This document shows, piece after piece, positions 47,951 to 59,466 of a stretch of 64,000 nt of DNA; positions within the stretch are counted from its first letter, which is position 1; each line of letters starts with the position of its first letter. The position numbers and the translations under genes are program-made. The notes beneath the pieces are model-generated. The model was not told the origin of the DNA. It saw only the letters and a program-made list of their open reading frames with translations, and ran no database searches. The DNA lies in assembly GCA_020744425.1 (NCBI GenBank), contig JAGMUV010000011.1, positions 186,001 through 250,000 on the forward strand, given 5' to 3'. The stretch is from Dactylonectria macrodidyma. Taxonomy: Eukaryota; Ascomycota; Sordariomycetes; Hypocreales; Nectriaceae.

Positions 47951-48666
47951 GGAGATGACGATGAAGGGATTCATCGAGCAACTATGTGTTCGGCTTCCTA
48001 GCAACGATGCAGTCGTCATGATGGCGACTTTTCATGATTAGGCGTTATCAGATTCCAGCATGCAATCCCGTTTCACGCTAATAAAGAACCTTAAATACCC
48101 AAATCCGATATGATTTCATGACATGGCTCAAACCCGTGCAACAGCGACAAAAACGAAAATCAGAGCACTCCACCCAGTGCCAGAAATGAATGGTATTGCC
48201 GAAAAATGGTGGGGTTTCTAAAAGAAGAAATCCAACTCCGTGCTGGAGCTTCTCTCGCACCTAACTTACACATGTAGTATGGTTACAAGTAAAAGGTGGC
48301 TTTGGGGCTCCAGGGGTATGGAATATTTGTCCAATCCCTATTCTTCCACGCGACATGCGCTGAAGATCTTGCAAGGAACCCTTCCACTGCCTAACAAATC
48401 GCAGTTGGTCCGCTGACTCCGCTCACCTATCGGGATGCCAGGAAGAGGAACGTGTGAAGGCATGAGCAACGGAAGAAACAGATCAATTGGGAAGGAACGT
48501 TGCGATGACGAAGTATGGGAGCACAGCGTGGTAATCAATTTCGAAAAACTCATGTATTCTCCTTCCTCTATATAGTTCGCACGATTCCTGCGTCCACTTT
48601 CTTTCTGGCTTGAACAGCACCATATCTTGGGTACGATTTACGCCATTGTGCATTTTATTGCTCAAC
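47951..48666. other. intergenic
   Basis: About 0.7 kb holding the 3' end of the Kre9-like gene and the PI-PLC-like promoter. No gene seen. Confidence 0.5.
48569..48574 (+). promoter_or_regulatory. TATA box of the PI-PLC-like gene
   Basis: TATATA about 98 bp before the ATG at 48667, a good distance. Confidence 0.5.
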
Positions 48667-49926
48667 ATGGCGCCCTCCTTCAAGCGACTTGTTGGTATTG
48701 CTACCCGGGTGCAGCTGGCAATACTGGTCCTCTCGGGTGATGCTGCCGCTTCCACCTACACCAAGAATGGCCTCAAATGGTCCCAAGATGCGCTGCGCAT
48801 GAACCAGATCCAGGTCGTTGGCACTCACAATTCCTACCATCGCGAGGCGACCGCTGCTGAAAAGGTTGTGCTGTCGTCGCAAGTAGACAGCGCGCAGAAC
48901 CTCTTCTACTCACACCCGGCTCTCGACATCCAGGCTTCGTACCAGGCCGTTCGCAGCTTCGAGATTGACATTTTCGCTGACCCCGAGGGCGGCCATTATG
49001 CCACACCGTGGATTCGACAGAATGACTCTACGAAGCCGATTGCTGATCTTGAAGGTGTCGGCATCAAGGTGCTGCACATAGCTGATCTCGACTATCATGC
49101 CACTTGCCACACCCTGAAGGGCTGCCTCAGGGTTGTCAAGGCTTGGAGTGACGCTCACCCGAAGCATGTGCCGATTCCTTTCATGATTGAGTTCAAAACA
49201 TCCGAGTCAAGTATGGCGGCTCTTGGTGGCGCGAGTATCATTCCCTGGAACAACACCACACTGCTCAAGGACCTAGATGATGAGATTCGCAGTGTCTTCA
49301 AGGATGACCGCCTCATTGTCCCCGATGACATCCGCCGTGGCAAGCTCACTCTCGAGGAGTCAGTGCTGAAATACGGATGGCCCAGTCTCGAAAGTGCTCG
49401 TGGCCGTGTGCTGTTCTTCATGGACAACGGGCCTGTCAATGTGGTGCGCGACGCCTACATCAAAGATCGACCCAACCTTGAGGGTCGTGTGCTCTTCACC
49501 AACTCAGCCCCAGGAAACTCTGACTGCGCGTTCCAAAAGGTATGCACAAGCTCCAATTCCTCACGCCAAAATCGTTTGTTTGTCTGGCCAATATTGACCG
49601 CTATTTCATAGCTCAATGACCCGACCGGTGGCGAGTTGGCCAACATCCAAGAGCAAGTCAAGTTGGGATACTGGGTACGCACGAGAGCCGACGTACCGCT
49701 CACCACGCTCTTCGCAGACAATGTTACGGCTCAGCGCGAGGCAGCATTTGCCAGCGGTGCACAAATCGTATCGACAGACTTCCAGGCCTACGGCATGAGC
49801 TCACGATGGGAGGTTGACTATGCTGCGAGGTTGGACGGTGGTCTTCCGGCACGATGCAATCCTGTCACTGCGCCAAAGACTTGCAAGAGCAATAAACTGG
49901 AAAAGGAGTCATATTATCGCAACTGA
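48667..49926 (+). CDS. secreted PI-PLC-like phosphodiesterase (Ca2+-dependent type)
   Basis: Two exons, 48667..49539 and 49612..49926; 395 aa. A signal peptide fits residues 1-28 (hydrophobic VQLAILVLSGDAAA). The TIM-barrel phosphodiesterase signature is clear: QVVGTHNSYH with the catalytic His, SFEIDIFAD with acidic metal ligands, and LHIADLDYHATC with a further His. Mid-barrel IPFMIEFKT and the late STDFQAYG segment match the family of Ca2+-dependent PI-specific phospholipase C-like proteins. It probably acts outside the cell on phosphodiester lipids or related substrates. An upstream in-frame TTG at 48610 is not used, because the ATG begins the signal peptide. Family call good; substrate uncertain. 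Confidence 0.88.
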
Positions 49927-50487
49927 CTGCAGGACCCCGAAAGCTTTCGTCACCCATTTTCCGGTCAGGGCTTGTTTAGTTTCCACACCGTCGTAGAATA
50001 TCTGCAGGTGCAGTTTGCCTAGGGCCGTGTTGACTACTAGTCTTGGAGGATATCGCAATTCATCTTCGAGCTTGTAACCAGTGAGCGTCATTAACATAAC
50101 CCAAGGAAAAGCATGTTTTTTTTTTTTGGGGGGGGGGGGGGGGGGTTGAAAATGAGGAACTTCTTTGCCAAGAGCAAGTGACGAAAAGAAATCCTGCTTT
50201 TCGAGTCTTCATGATGTTTTATGATCCACTTGGTTCGGATGCTCGTGGGAGAATCAATTTTGTTTATGACTTATGTTTTTGGCTCTTTTAGCAATAAGAA
50301 TTATTCTAACAAAGTTCGCATTCGTACTTAAATGTATTGATTGTTCTAATTTAAACCAAGCCACGGTGTTCTATCTAGCCATCTTCAACGACCAACCTGT
50401 CTCGCCGCAAAGCAAAACTAGAGCCCTCTAATCTCGTATTTTACATAATGTATTATCCAAAGTGTCATATGATACAAGGAACGCCGT
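49927..50487. other. intergenic with homopolymer tract
   Basis: Contains the T12-G18 tract and an AT-rich stretch; no gene. Confidence 0.55.
50116..50145. repeat. T12 followed by G18 homopolymer tract
   Basis: Twelve T then eighteen G in a row, just downstream of the PI-PLC-like gene. Confidence 0.9.
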
Positions 50488-51730
50488 TCAGGGTATCGGT
50501 GAGGTCCAAGCTTTCTTCGCGGCTCCCGACTTGTTGATGCCGTCAGTCGCCATCGATCGCTTGGCTGCTCCAGTGGCTTCTTCGGCGACGAGGATGAAGA
50601 GGCCTGTGGTGAAGTTGACAACGGACTCTTGAAAAGAATCATCAATTAGTTCCTAGCATTCAGCAGCTCGACTTTGCGCCTTATAGGGTAGTTGAACCAG
50701 TAATTGTCGCCTTTATCTTTGCATTTGAGAATACTGTCGCCAGCAAACTGGAAGCCGTTGTTAATCTTCTTTGTCTCTTCGGAGTATTTGTCTGCCTTAC
50801 CACTGACCAAGTACGCGTCGACTTGATCAGGTAGTTGGTCACCGACGTAGATTTCATCCGTCTTAAACTTCTTGTTGTAACCATGGAAAAGGAGTTTGAG
50901 TCCTATTAATGTTGACTATCGGCTTGGTCTCCAAGTTGATGGGTTGCGCATTAACGATTCTCTGAGTTTTGCAGCTTTTCTCACCGTGACTCCAAATGCA
51001 CTTCCGGATGGACACTTGTCAAGTGCAGGAGAGTTGCCATAATCTCATTCACCCTACAGTTCTTACGTCATGAAAATTACGTAGTCAACGGCTTCGGCGA
51101 TGTTGTCAATGAGGAATGGCTTGGGGGACCAGTAAGAAGCTGGCGCTGCAATCGAAAATGGCTTATCTGAGAGCATTTTCTTTTTCAAGACTGAAAGGAC
51201 TTCCGGTATTTTGCGCCATCACTCTTTTCGCCAATGGGCTTACCATGAACCAAGGTATCCGGAGCCTAATGAATCGACAGATGTAAGAACAAATGATGCG
51301 CGACACAAATGCCAGCCATTGGGGGGCACCCGAATGGACCGGTTCAGGGGTGGAATCAAACTTACACCGGGATACTCCCAGTCAATATCAATGCTGTGAA
51401 TACCCTCATCCTGGGCAAACTTTGCGAGGTTACTAGCAAGAGTATCGTGAATCTGGATGATGGCTGAGCGAATGATCGTTTATTAGTCAAGTTCAGCAGT
51501 TTCCGCCTATTCGCCCAAAGAAATAATACGCTTAGCCCCGAGGTTTTTGAAGTCAGTCCATTCTGATTTGTCCTGCTTGATAACAGGTTTTCAAGTCTTG
51601 AAATCGATCGATTCAAAGGCCAGTGAACATGCGTGTACGGATGGGAGACCAGCTGAAATCGTGCGGCTGGAGGCGAGAATACTTTGAGCTGTTGGCACAA
51701 CGTGTACGATAGTACTTCTATCATCCACGG
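50488..51730 (-). pseudogene. GH18 chitinase, killer-toxin-like type, decayed
   Basis: Minus-strand remnants of a GH18 chitinase of the kind related to yeast killer-toxin subunits. In order: a beta-strand block ending KNLGAKRIISLG, the catalytic strand SIDIDWEYPG (about 51374-51400; catalytic DxDxE kept, preceding Asp lost), AVDYVIFMT (about 51060-51090), and a C-terminal block with DEIYVGDQLPDQ. Breaks: TGA at 51591-51593, TAG at 51507-51509 and two TAA at 51480-51485 lie in the homologous frame, and the last block is in another frame. The first two stops stand where the family has Trp, as G-to-A change of TGG would give. Not functional. Confidence 0.82.
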
Positions 51731-51905
51731 GGATAGGTCATGGGTCCTTTAACTTAATAGCAAACTTAATACATTTGTTTGCCTTCCAATTATAGAAATA
51801 CTAGTCTTCTTCAACCGTCCTCCTGCGACCAGCATTCAGCTCCACCTAGTATCCTTGCTTGCTTCTCCAGGCATAGCGACGCCTACGTCCCCATTTCGTT
51901 TTTCG

Positions 51906-52514
51906 CTAGTCGCTGTCTTCGGTATGATTATCTCCCTCCGGGAGCTCATAATCGATGCTATCTCTGAATCTTACAAACAACTCCCAGCCAGTCACCATTT
52001 CGTCAGTCTTTATGTCGATGAAGCGAACATTCTTCTTCTTGCAAGGCCAGTACACGTATTCCCAAGCATCCAACCATCCATCCACGCCCTCTTCGCAGAT
52101 TACATGAATTTCTTTTAGATTGCAAAAATCGCGTAGTTCGTGAGACGAGAAATGAAAGAAGCCCTCGTTGTTTTCACCCTCGAACCTGAGCCAGCGAATG
52201 AGAAGTCGCTCGGCGTGGATGCTGCGAAAGTAGGTGTCCGGGATGCAGATAAAGTCGTTCTCAAAGTTGGCCCAAATATATCGCGGCTGTTCCCCGTAAG
52301 AGAAGGCGCGCTGGTACAAGCCGAGATTGCGCGACTCATGACAGGCCTGCATCACTCCTGGAATGGGTGTAGAGGAAGTCAGGTAGTATGTTTTGCCCCA
52401 TGTTTCGTATTGATTTTTTGACCGAACGTCTAGATCACGAGGCTCAACAGTCATCTCCCAAATCTGAGTGCGAATCTCGAATGGGAGCCGTGGAAAAGGG
52501 TGGAAAGTGGCCAT
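51906..52514 (-). CDS. 2EXR-domain protein
   Basis: Single exon, 202 aa. The start FHPFPRLPFEIRTQIWEMT, followed by PGVMQACHESRNLGLYQR, is the 2EXR signature (two repeated ExxR-like helical elements), a family abundant in Sordariomycetes with no established function and some resemblance to F-boxes. No signal peptide or membrane segment. The ending is acidic (ELPEGDNHTEDSD). It lies beside the decayed chitinase and is intact. The family is certain, the function unknown. Confidence 0.85.
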   Translation of the reverse strand: MATFHPFPRLPFEIRTQIWEMTVEPRDLDVRSKNQYETWGKTYYLTSSTPIPGVMQACHESRNLGLYQRAFSYGEQPRYIWANFENDFICIPDTYFRSIHAERLLIRWLRFEGENNEGFFHFSSHELRDFCNLKEIHVICEEGVDGWLDAWEYVYWPCKKKNVRFIDIKTDEMVTGWELFVRFRDSIDYELPEGDNHTEDSD

Positions 52515-53114
52515 AATGGGAAGTTCTGTGGGTGGCGAGTCGGTGAAGGAGTCACAAAAGTGAAGGGAGAGGAAATAAGGATGGATGAGGATTGCAACGG
52601 CTTAAATTAAGTTGGCAAGCTACACGACCGTGTCGGCTACTGGAGCACTGAAAACATGTGGGAAAATGCCATGTGTCATCGGCTCGAAACCTTTGATTTG
52701 GGGCGAAGCAATTTATCCCCATGTAGAATAGCAAATGCTGTTGGCCTGTTGCCTGTTGCCTGTATCAATTTGGAAGGTCGCCATAGACACAACCTCTCGT
52801 ATGTCTACCCCCGACCATCCGAGTATCACAAACGTCCCATCTAACTTCAATTGCGGCTACCGGGCGGAATTTGGAGGCTTGTAAATCTTCAGATATCCGA
52901 GGGTTTTTATTTTCTTCTCTCCCGCCTATCCCTGGCGGCGTCTTTCTGAGAGTTCAAAACATCTCCCCATACCACCCCCTGGTCCTTTGACTCGCACTTC
53001 TCATACTCATAAACCTTCAGACCCACTCACGTCTCGTCTCATACACTTCTTATAACTCATCCTAATTTCTCCTTGGTGCGCGACAAGAGGAAATAGCGTT
53101 TTTCATCAGAGACT
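52515..53114. other. divergent promoter region
   Basis: About 0.6 kb between the 2EXR gene (minus) and the LysM-WSC gene (plus); CT-rich toward 53100. Nothing else recognised. Confidence 0.5.
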
Positions 53115-53876
53115 ATGAAACCCATCTCATTCTTGTTTTTGGCCCTCGGCATCTCCTTGCGTTTCTGTGCTGGCAGCGTAGTTCCGGAGCTGCAGTGGGA
53201 CCCAACAACAATCGACTCTTGCGTCGAGTGGTTCAATAATGCGGAAGACGATACGTGCGAAGAAATCAGAGATTACTTTACCATCACCCCTGAGCAATTT
53301 TCTGAATGGAACCCTTCTGTCGGCCTTGACTATAAACCATGGAACTACCAATCCTACTGCATCGTGACCAAGGAAAGAATGGCCTCCCTGACTACTACGG
53401 TTACATACATTTCAGCGAGCACCTCGACCATCTCCACCTCCTCCACCAGCTCTCTGGAGCCGTCTCCTACCGCGTGGAGTACTTTGGGCTGTTATGCCGA
53501 CAACGGTACACTACCCGCCCTCGAGACGTGCGTGAGCAAGGACGGCGGCGATACGGCTTTGACAGTCGCCAAGTGCCAGAATGCCTGCTACCTCACCCAA
53601 TACGACTTTGCAGGCGTCGAAGGCGGCGACGAGTGCTGGTGCAGCAACTCCGTCCGCGGAGAGCTGCTCAACAATCAGACCGAGTGCAACATGCCCTGCA
53701 GCGGAAACGAGACTGACTCATGTGGCGGCAAAAGCCGTATCAGTGTCTTCTTGGCCAGCTCTGTTGAACAGGACGAGGGTGATGAGGATGATAATGGCGA
53801 GGTTGTTAATGGGGGTACAGTCATTGAGGCCAAACCCTCTGACTCCGGGGCTACAAGGTACCGTGCATTATTCTAG
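53115..53876 (+). CDS. secreted LysM-WSC protein
   Basis: 253 aa, single exon. Residues 1-20 are a signal peptide. Residues about 34-90 form a LysM fold: CVEWFNNAEDDTCEEI, then FSEWNPSVG and NYQSYCI, with the fungal Cys pattern. A Ser/Thr linker (about 100-122) leads to a WSC domain (about 125-220) with the spaced Cys set CYADNG, CQNACYL, ECWCSN, CSGNETDSCGG. LysM binds chitin oligomers and WSC binds glycans, so the protein probably masks or senses fungal wall sugars; LysM proteins of pathogens can act as effectors. The end is short and acidic, without a GPI-type tail. Confidence 0.88.
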   Translation: MKPISFLFLALGISLRFCAGSVVPELQWDPTTIDSCVEWFNNAEDDTCEEIRDYFTITPEQFSEWNPSVGLDYKPWNYQSYCIVTKERMASLTTTVTYISASTSTISTSSTSSLEPSPTAWSTLGCYADNGTLPALETCVSKDGGDTALTVAKCQNACYLTQYDFAGVEGGDECWCSNSVRGELLNNQTECNMPCSGNETDSCGGKSRISVFLASSVEQDEGDEDDNGEVVNGGTVIEAKPSDSGATRYRALF

Positions 53877-54216
53877 TCTCCCTATTTGATAAACGTCGTC
53901 CATGCGTCCTAAGGTTTTGGTTAGTAGCGGGTGGATGAATTAAGATAGTAGAAGAGCGTGGTGTTAGTCAAAGGCCTTGGGAAATAAATGTGAAACCTTC
54001 ACAATGTAATTTACACACTACTTGGAGATGATCGACCACTTTGCACCTCGTTCAAAATTTCATTCGTTTCTCGAAAGTAATAGATACGCTTGAAGCCTAC
54101 CAAACCTATAAAAGAAGCATTTGAATGCCATCGCAGTTCTTCTTGTAAACTCTATCGATCCTATTCACTGGATCTCGGATCTCTAAAACATTTGCCCGCC
54201 GCCACCGCCAACGCCA
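53877..54216. other. convergent spacer
   Basis: Terminators of two converging genes; no other feature seen. Confidence 0.5.
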
Positions 54217-55171
54217 TTACTCCTCTACCACCTGCCTCTCTCCCTTGACCAGTATCGCGATCGACGTGCCCTCCCTCGTCCGACACGACGTGCCCCCACA
54301 GGCGGCCTGAATAGCCCTAATGGCGTACGAATGCACCGTCAAGGACACTACTTCCTCTGCTTTACCACCTCGGTTCCAGATGTCCTCTAGCGCCGCCTGC
54401 TTCCGCACCACATGCTCTTCGTCCGTCTCGGCGTGTCCATCCCGGCCAAAGGCATCATCCTCAGCGAAGCCGTCCTCCAAGGTGTACGCCGGGTAATTAT
54501 GCCGGATCCACGAGGCCGGACGCCGCAGGTCGCACGTGTGCAGCGTGATGCGCTCGCGAAGTAGCTCCTTGACCGTGGGTTGAAACGGGCGCGCATGCTG
54601 GGCCATTAGCGGGTCGAAGACGTACTGCGTCGTCTGCAGACAGCGAGCCAGCGGGCTGGTATACAGGTGCTGCGGCAGAGGCGCGCCGTCAGTGGTGACG
54701 AGGTCGGTCCAAAAGGTGTTCAGGTCCCGTGCTTGTTGGATGCCGACGTCGGTGAGGTGGGCGTCAAACCACGTCTCCTTGTCGTCGCCATTCAGAAACG
54801 ACACTTTGCTCTATATTCCTCGTCAGGCCTCAAGCACGATCAACCCAAGGGATGCAGACACTCACATCCCACTCAGCCGTGCCCACCTCGGCATGCTTCT
54901 TGTTGTGATAGCCAAAGCCGTGACGCGTCAGATACAGCACCTTATAGGCGACATTCTCCGGCGCCTTTTCGTTGAGCCACGACACATACGCCGTAAATCG
55001 CGCCCAGTCCCGCTGGTCAGAGGCGCTCGGGTCGTCAGACGGATACTTCCTGCCCCGTATCAGGCCCAGATGCGGCTGCGTCGTGACCTTGTGGCCGGGA
55101 TACAGAGGTTCCAATTCCAAGAGGTCGACAAAGACTCCAGGTTCTGTTGAAAAGGTCCAGTGGTGTGCCAT
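54217..55171 (-). CDS. histidine phosphatase (phosphoglycerate-mutase family)
   Basis: Two exons on the minus strand, 55171..54866 and 54810..54217; 299 aa. The catalytic LTRHGFGYHN (Arg83, His84) is in exon 1; exon 2 has the L-T-x-x-G-xx-QA segment, SPLARCLQT, and the second catalytic His in SLTVHSYAIRA. Fungal homologues are often annotated as phosphoglycerate mutase-like, but the phosphatase role is more likely. There is no signal peptide, so it is cytoplasmic. The 55-nt intron has a GTGAGT donor. The gene is intact and codon use is normal. Confidence 0.9.
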
Positions 55172-55824
55172 GGCTGCTGGGTAGGATCACCAAAGGGGAC
55201 GCTGAATATCGAGAAACAACCCTCACAACTCTTTGTTGAAGCTGAGGGGTTTGGTCGTGTGACCCAAAAGCATGCGATTTCCCAATTCCACCACTTAGCG
55301 TCTCGAGCAGCACCGCAATTATCCGTGTGGAGGCAGCTTGGAATTGGGACAAGAGGGATAGACTAGAGACGCGGCCGTGAGTAGCAACTCAAAGAAGCAT
55401 TTCGCCTTGGCCCTGCAAAGACCTCACTATGAAGGTGTGAGTCAACTTGGTCTTGTGTGAGGCTCGCGTGTTGATAGAAACCTGCTCAGAAATGTTAGTG
55501 CCAAAGTCCACTGTGGGGGTGCACTGACGACATGGAATGGTCCACTAACGAGGAAGGTTGGAGCCATTGGCTTGGGTCATCACGGCCAAGAGTTGTCTTG
55601 TTGCCAACACTACGCAAAGACACACATTTAGACCGCAAAATAAGTATAATACATGCTTTAAATAAATCGAATTTGGGCATATCTGGAACCCAGTAAATCA
55701 CAGAATACTATTTAGCTAAAGCTCTATATAATACTGAATTTTATAACTCCCCTTTCATGTCTAGAGCTTAAAAGTCTCAGTATTTAGTCTAGATGTTGAG
55801 TTTAGGGTAAGTGAGAGTATACCT
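55172..55824. other. intergenic
   Basis: About 0.65 kb, AT-rich toward 55600-55800; no gene recognised. Confidence 0.5.
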
Positions 55825-57731
55825 TCAATGCTCACAGAAAGACCACTCAACCGTCTTCAAATTATTGGTCGTGTTCTCTTGAATCACAGACCGCTCAGCC
55901 ATGAGCTCCTCCCGTAACTTCTTGGCATCCTTGTCGCTGATGGGGAAGTCCAGGTTGTCCAGCACCATGGCCGTCACCTCTGCGGGCAGCCGTCCCGCCT
56001 GTCTCGAAGGCAGAGCACTCTGGGCCCACCAGTCTAGCCGCTGAGGAGGCACATTCGCAGTTGAAGGGATGGCCACTACGGGGTCGATGAGGAACATGGC
56101 CAAGATCTTGCGGTGGCCCGGTCGTGCCTTATCGACAAGCTCAAAGGGGCTGACGTGGTGCTGGTAGACGTTGGGGAAGAACAGCATGCGATCGGCCCGC
56201 GTCAACACGCTTCCAACGTCCTGGAGCGTGTCTCCCTGGCTCTCAATCGCATAGGTTCGCGAGATAGAGTCGTGGTCGTCCTGCTGATACCCCACATCTT
56301 GTGACAGATCCTCCGCATTAGCAGCAGTTCGAAAGTCCAAGTGGCAGTCGGTGATGTTGTCGCAATCGTAGTAGTAGAGTGCCGTTGCGCAAATGCGCTC
56401 GTTGAGCTGGCCCTCGATGTGCCAGGATCCGCCATCATAGGAGGGCTTCTCGGGAGTAAGGTGAATGTTGGCCAATTTGACAATCACCTGGACTCTGGAC
56501 GTGTCGTTGAAGAACCCTGACGTCTTGACATCGCTAGCCTTCAGCTTCATGCGTTCGTCAATATTTTTGTTGACGTCCGGTTGGAACACCCTATGCGTTG
56601 CCGTGAACCACTCCTCATCAAGCCGTTGGCGATCGGAGCCTTCGTACCAATCTTCCTCAGTCTCCCCTTCCTCTCTGAGATTCTCACTTTCACCGACAGG
56701 CCGGTTCTCCGGAGCGCATTCATCCTCGCCGCAGTCGTCTTCGGCCTCGCATTCTTTGCCAACGCTCCTGACGATGTCCATGCGCTTGGTTTCGAATTCT
56801 TCATTCCATCGGTAGACGATATCCCAGGCGGGGAGTGCCTTTTCAATGAACTTTTCTATGATGGGGTACAGACCCGCATGCTGGACAGGATGCAGGTTGT
56901 TAATGTAGCTTTCGATCCTGGGGTGCTCGCCCGTCAGGTCCACGTCACACGGAAGCCACTGGAAACGCGATGACAGGGCACTGACTGGCACCGTTCTCCG
57001 ATAGCCGACAGGAGCGTCCTCTACCTTAGGTTGTTCAGGGATTACAGTACCCATACCGCAGTGCTCAATGCAGTTCTCCCTGGTGATGCGCTTGTCCGGG
57101 AGGATAAGGGTTCGGCCATAGAGCAACGGGTAGAGGGATGGGTGGACGAGGTCGAGGACCCTGCCGTCGCTGCCGGGATGCCAATCCAGTTTCTCAGCGG
57201 GGACATTCTCCAAGGGCGCAACGGCGGCCTTAAGGGCCTCACGGAGGTCGTCTGGAATGAGCTTGTCCGACTTGATGGCACATACGGTATAGTCCATGAC
57301 GGGGATCAGGCCAGTCTCTTCGTAGATGTCTGCCTTTCTACATAGTTCCTCGATGCACTGGAAGAGATGTGAGCAGCAAGTTGACTTAGTCGAATGGAAA
57401 CACGTACAGCATCCGCCATGCTCTCCTCAAAGTGGCCGTACTTGACATATTCAGACCAGGGCATCTCGAGAGCCTCCTTTTTCCACTTGGCAGCAATCTC
57501 GGGGTCCTTGACCTTTCGCCACCATTCGGGCTTGTTGGTGAGGTCCTCAACCAGCCTGATCATGCAGACCTCGCGGATGGTGAGGGTTGTGGCGGCCCAG
57601 TCCTCTCCGTCGATGGCGATGAGAGCCGGGAAAGCACCGGCATGATGATAGGACAGCGGGATGCCAAAGCCCGGGAGGCAGACGGTGCCATCGTCGCCAG
57701 TTTTGATGGGAGAGTCCGCGGACGGAGCCAT
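55825..57731 (-). CDS. DUF4246 protein, copy B
   Basis: Two exons on the minus strand, 57731..57408 and 57357..55825; 618 aa. Same family as copy A, with LPGFGIPL at the start, GSWHIEGQLNERI and YYYDCDNITDCHL in the core, and YQHHVSPF and GHRKILAMFLIDP later, which would fit a metal-binding His/Glu/His set. It carries an extra acidic insert (about 300-340) rich in Glu/Asp. The first intron falls at the same site and phase as in copy A, before Cys-Ile, showing common descent; copy A has one further intron. No targeting peptide is evident here. Function not established. Confidence 0.9.
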
Positions 57732-59466
57732 GATGAAGAGCTTATGGCGGGGTTGCCAATTGACAAATTGCTGTATGTGTATCGACCCAGGATGGCAGAG
57801 AGGACAAGTGTATCGTCAAATTTATAGCCAAATGTCTCATACGAGGTGAGCAGGATTCACAGCAAGGCAGAGAGAGCGCGAGGGACAAGATTGATGCCAG
57901 CCAGCAGGCACCCAGCATCCACCGCCACTCTACTCACGTTCCAACCAGTCCGCCTCGTGCGGTTTAGCTGAAGGAGCTACGGCAGGTAGCCGGCCCACTC
58001 CGTAGGGGAAAGCGGCTGGAACTTGTTGGGGACCAAGACATGGTAACTGTGTCGTGAATAGCAGCTTAGCTGCCAAGAGAGCTGAAACTAGCTGCATAGC
58101 GACAGTATCGCCCAGATTCACGGTGAATCGAGAAGAACGCGTGTGGGTTGCCTGAAGGAATGGGCCCAAAGCTCAAGTATAACGCGGGCCTTACACGAAG
58201 TCACGTTACAGGATTGAGCGCTAGACGAATGGACCCCATCAGGCAAACAGGCATCCATCTTCCCAGCATGGATTCACAACCCACAGAAGCTGAGTACGCA
58301 ATAATAATCTGAGCCCCTGGGACCGCGTCCTTGTACCGAGGGACAGCGACAGCACGAAGCAGCCGGAAAAATAAGCTGGGATATTCAACTCCGCTCTTTT
58401 TTCCCTCTACCGGGCTCCGTCTTCCCAGGGGAAAAAAGGTGGGGTAATGGTCCCTGACCCATTGTTGGGCGGTGCGCACATGAGCAACATGCAATATCAC
58501 AGGTCATGGTAGCACCAAATACTGGGGTAAGTATCCAGGGGGGGCCGAGTCGCAAGTCCAGCAATCTCGTGAAGTTTTTATCTTATTTCTTCTTCTTTTT
58601 CTATTCCTGGTGCGACGATGAGCGAAAGACGGGATTGTATTGCGCGCTTTCGTCCACCCTCTTACGTAGTAGTGGATTCGGAGTGGGCTCGCGGTGGAAC
58701 GTAGCGGCCCCGAAACTCGGCGGGTAAACAATCTTCACCATCTGATAAGGATTTTGGGTTGGAAGTGCTCCATTCATTCGGTGCCTTAGTGCATCTGATA
58801 TATCATACCGTTCCGAGAAACTTGGAAGGCGGGCACAAAACCCAATGCATGCGTCACGGCGCATCCCACATCTGCATGCACTGCACGCTGGGTTGGTAAT
58901 AGGTCTTCGTACCTTGGGCCAAGTCGGTACAGCGGTATCATCCATTACCCGTTCTAACACCTCCCGTACCGAGGCTTCGGAAACCGGACCGTAGCATGGC
59001 AGTTTTGGTGACGGTTGCGCACCCGTGGGGGAACTGGAACAGCACACCCTCCACTGAGCTCCAGGGGATGGTGTCCCTAGTATGGGGGTCCCGGGACAAC
59101 CTCTGCGAATCACAATCAGCGGCGTACCGAGGCACAGCGGCATTCGGCCACTGGAGGGTTGCAACTTGCGCTGCGACCGGGGGGGGGGGGGGGGGGGGGG
59201 GAATTTAGTGGGCTTTTTCGTCCCGCACTTTGCGCGTCCGCTGTTCCGCCGCCCTCGGCCACCACTGCGATAATCTTGCTCTAGCTTGGAATCCCACGCT
59301 GGGTAGTTTATTTTTTGATTGTATGAGGCCATTCCCAGCATTAAGCACCGCAACCCTCCTTTGTTGATTTTATTTTCTTCTCTTTTTTTTTCCCTTTCTG
59401 ATCTTGTTCTTGGTCCTCTTCGACAGCTCCTCTAATCGCCTCCTTCCCGCTGTTAACCCGCCCGAC
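57732..59466. other. intergenic
   Basis: About 1.7 kb of divergent promoters for copy B and the Pex11-like gene. Short frames only. It contains the G23 run and a T/C-rich leader at about 59370-59400. Confidence 0.5.
59179..59201 (+). repeat. run of 23 G
   Basis: Uninterrupted G tract about 265 bp before the Pex11-like ATG; could form a quadruplex. Confidence 0.9.
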
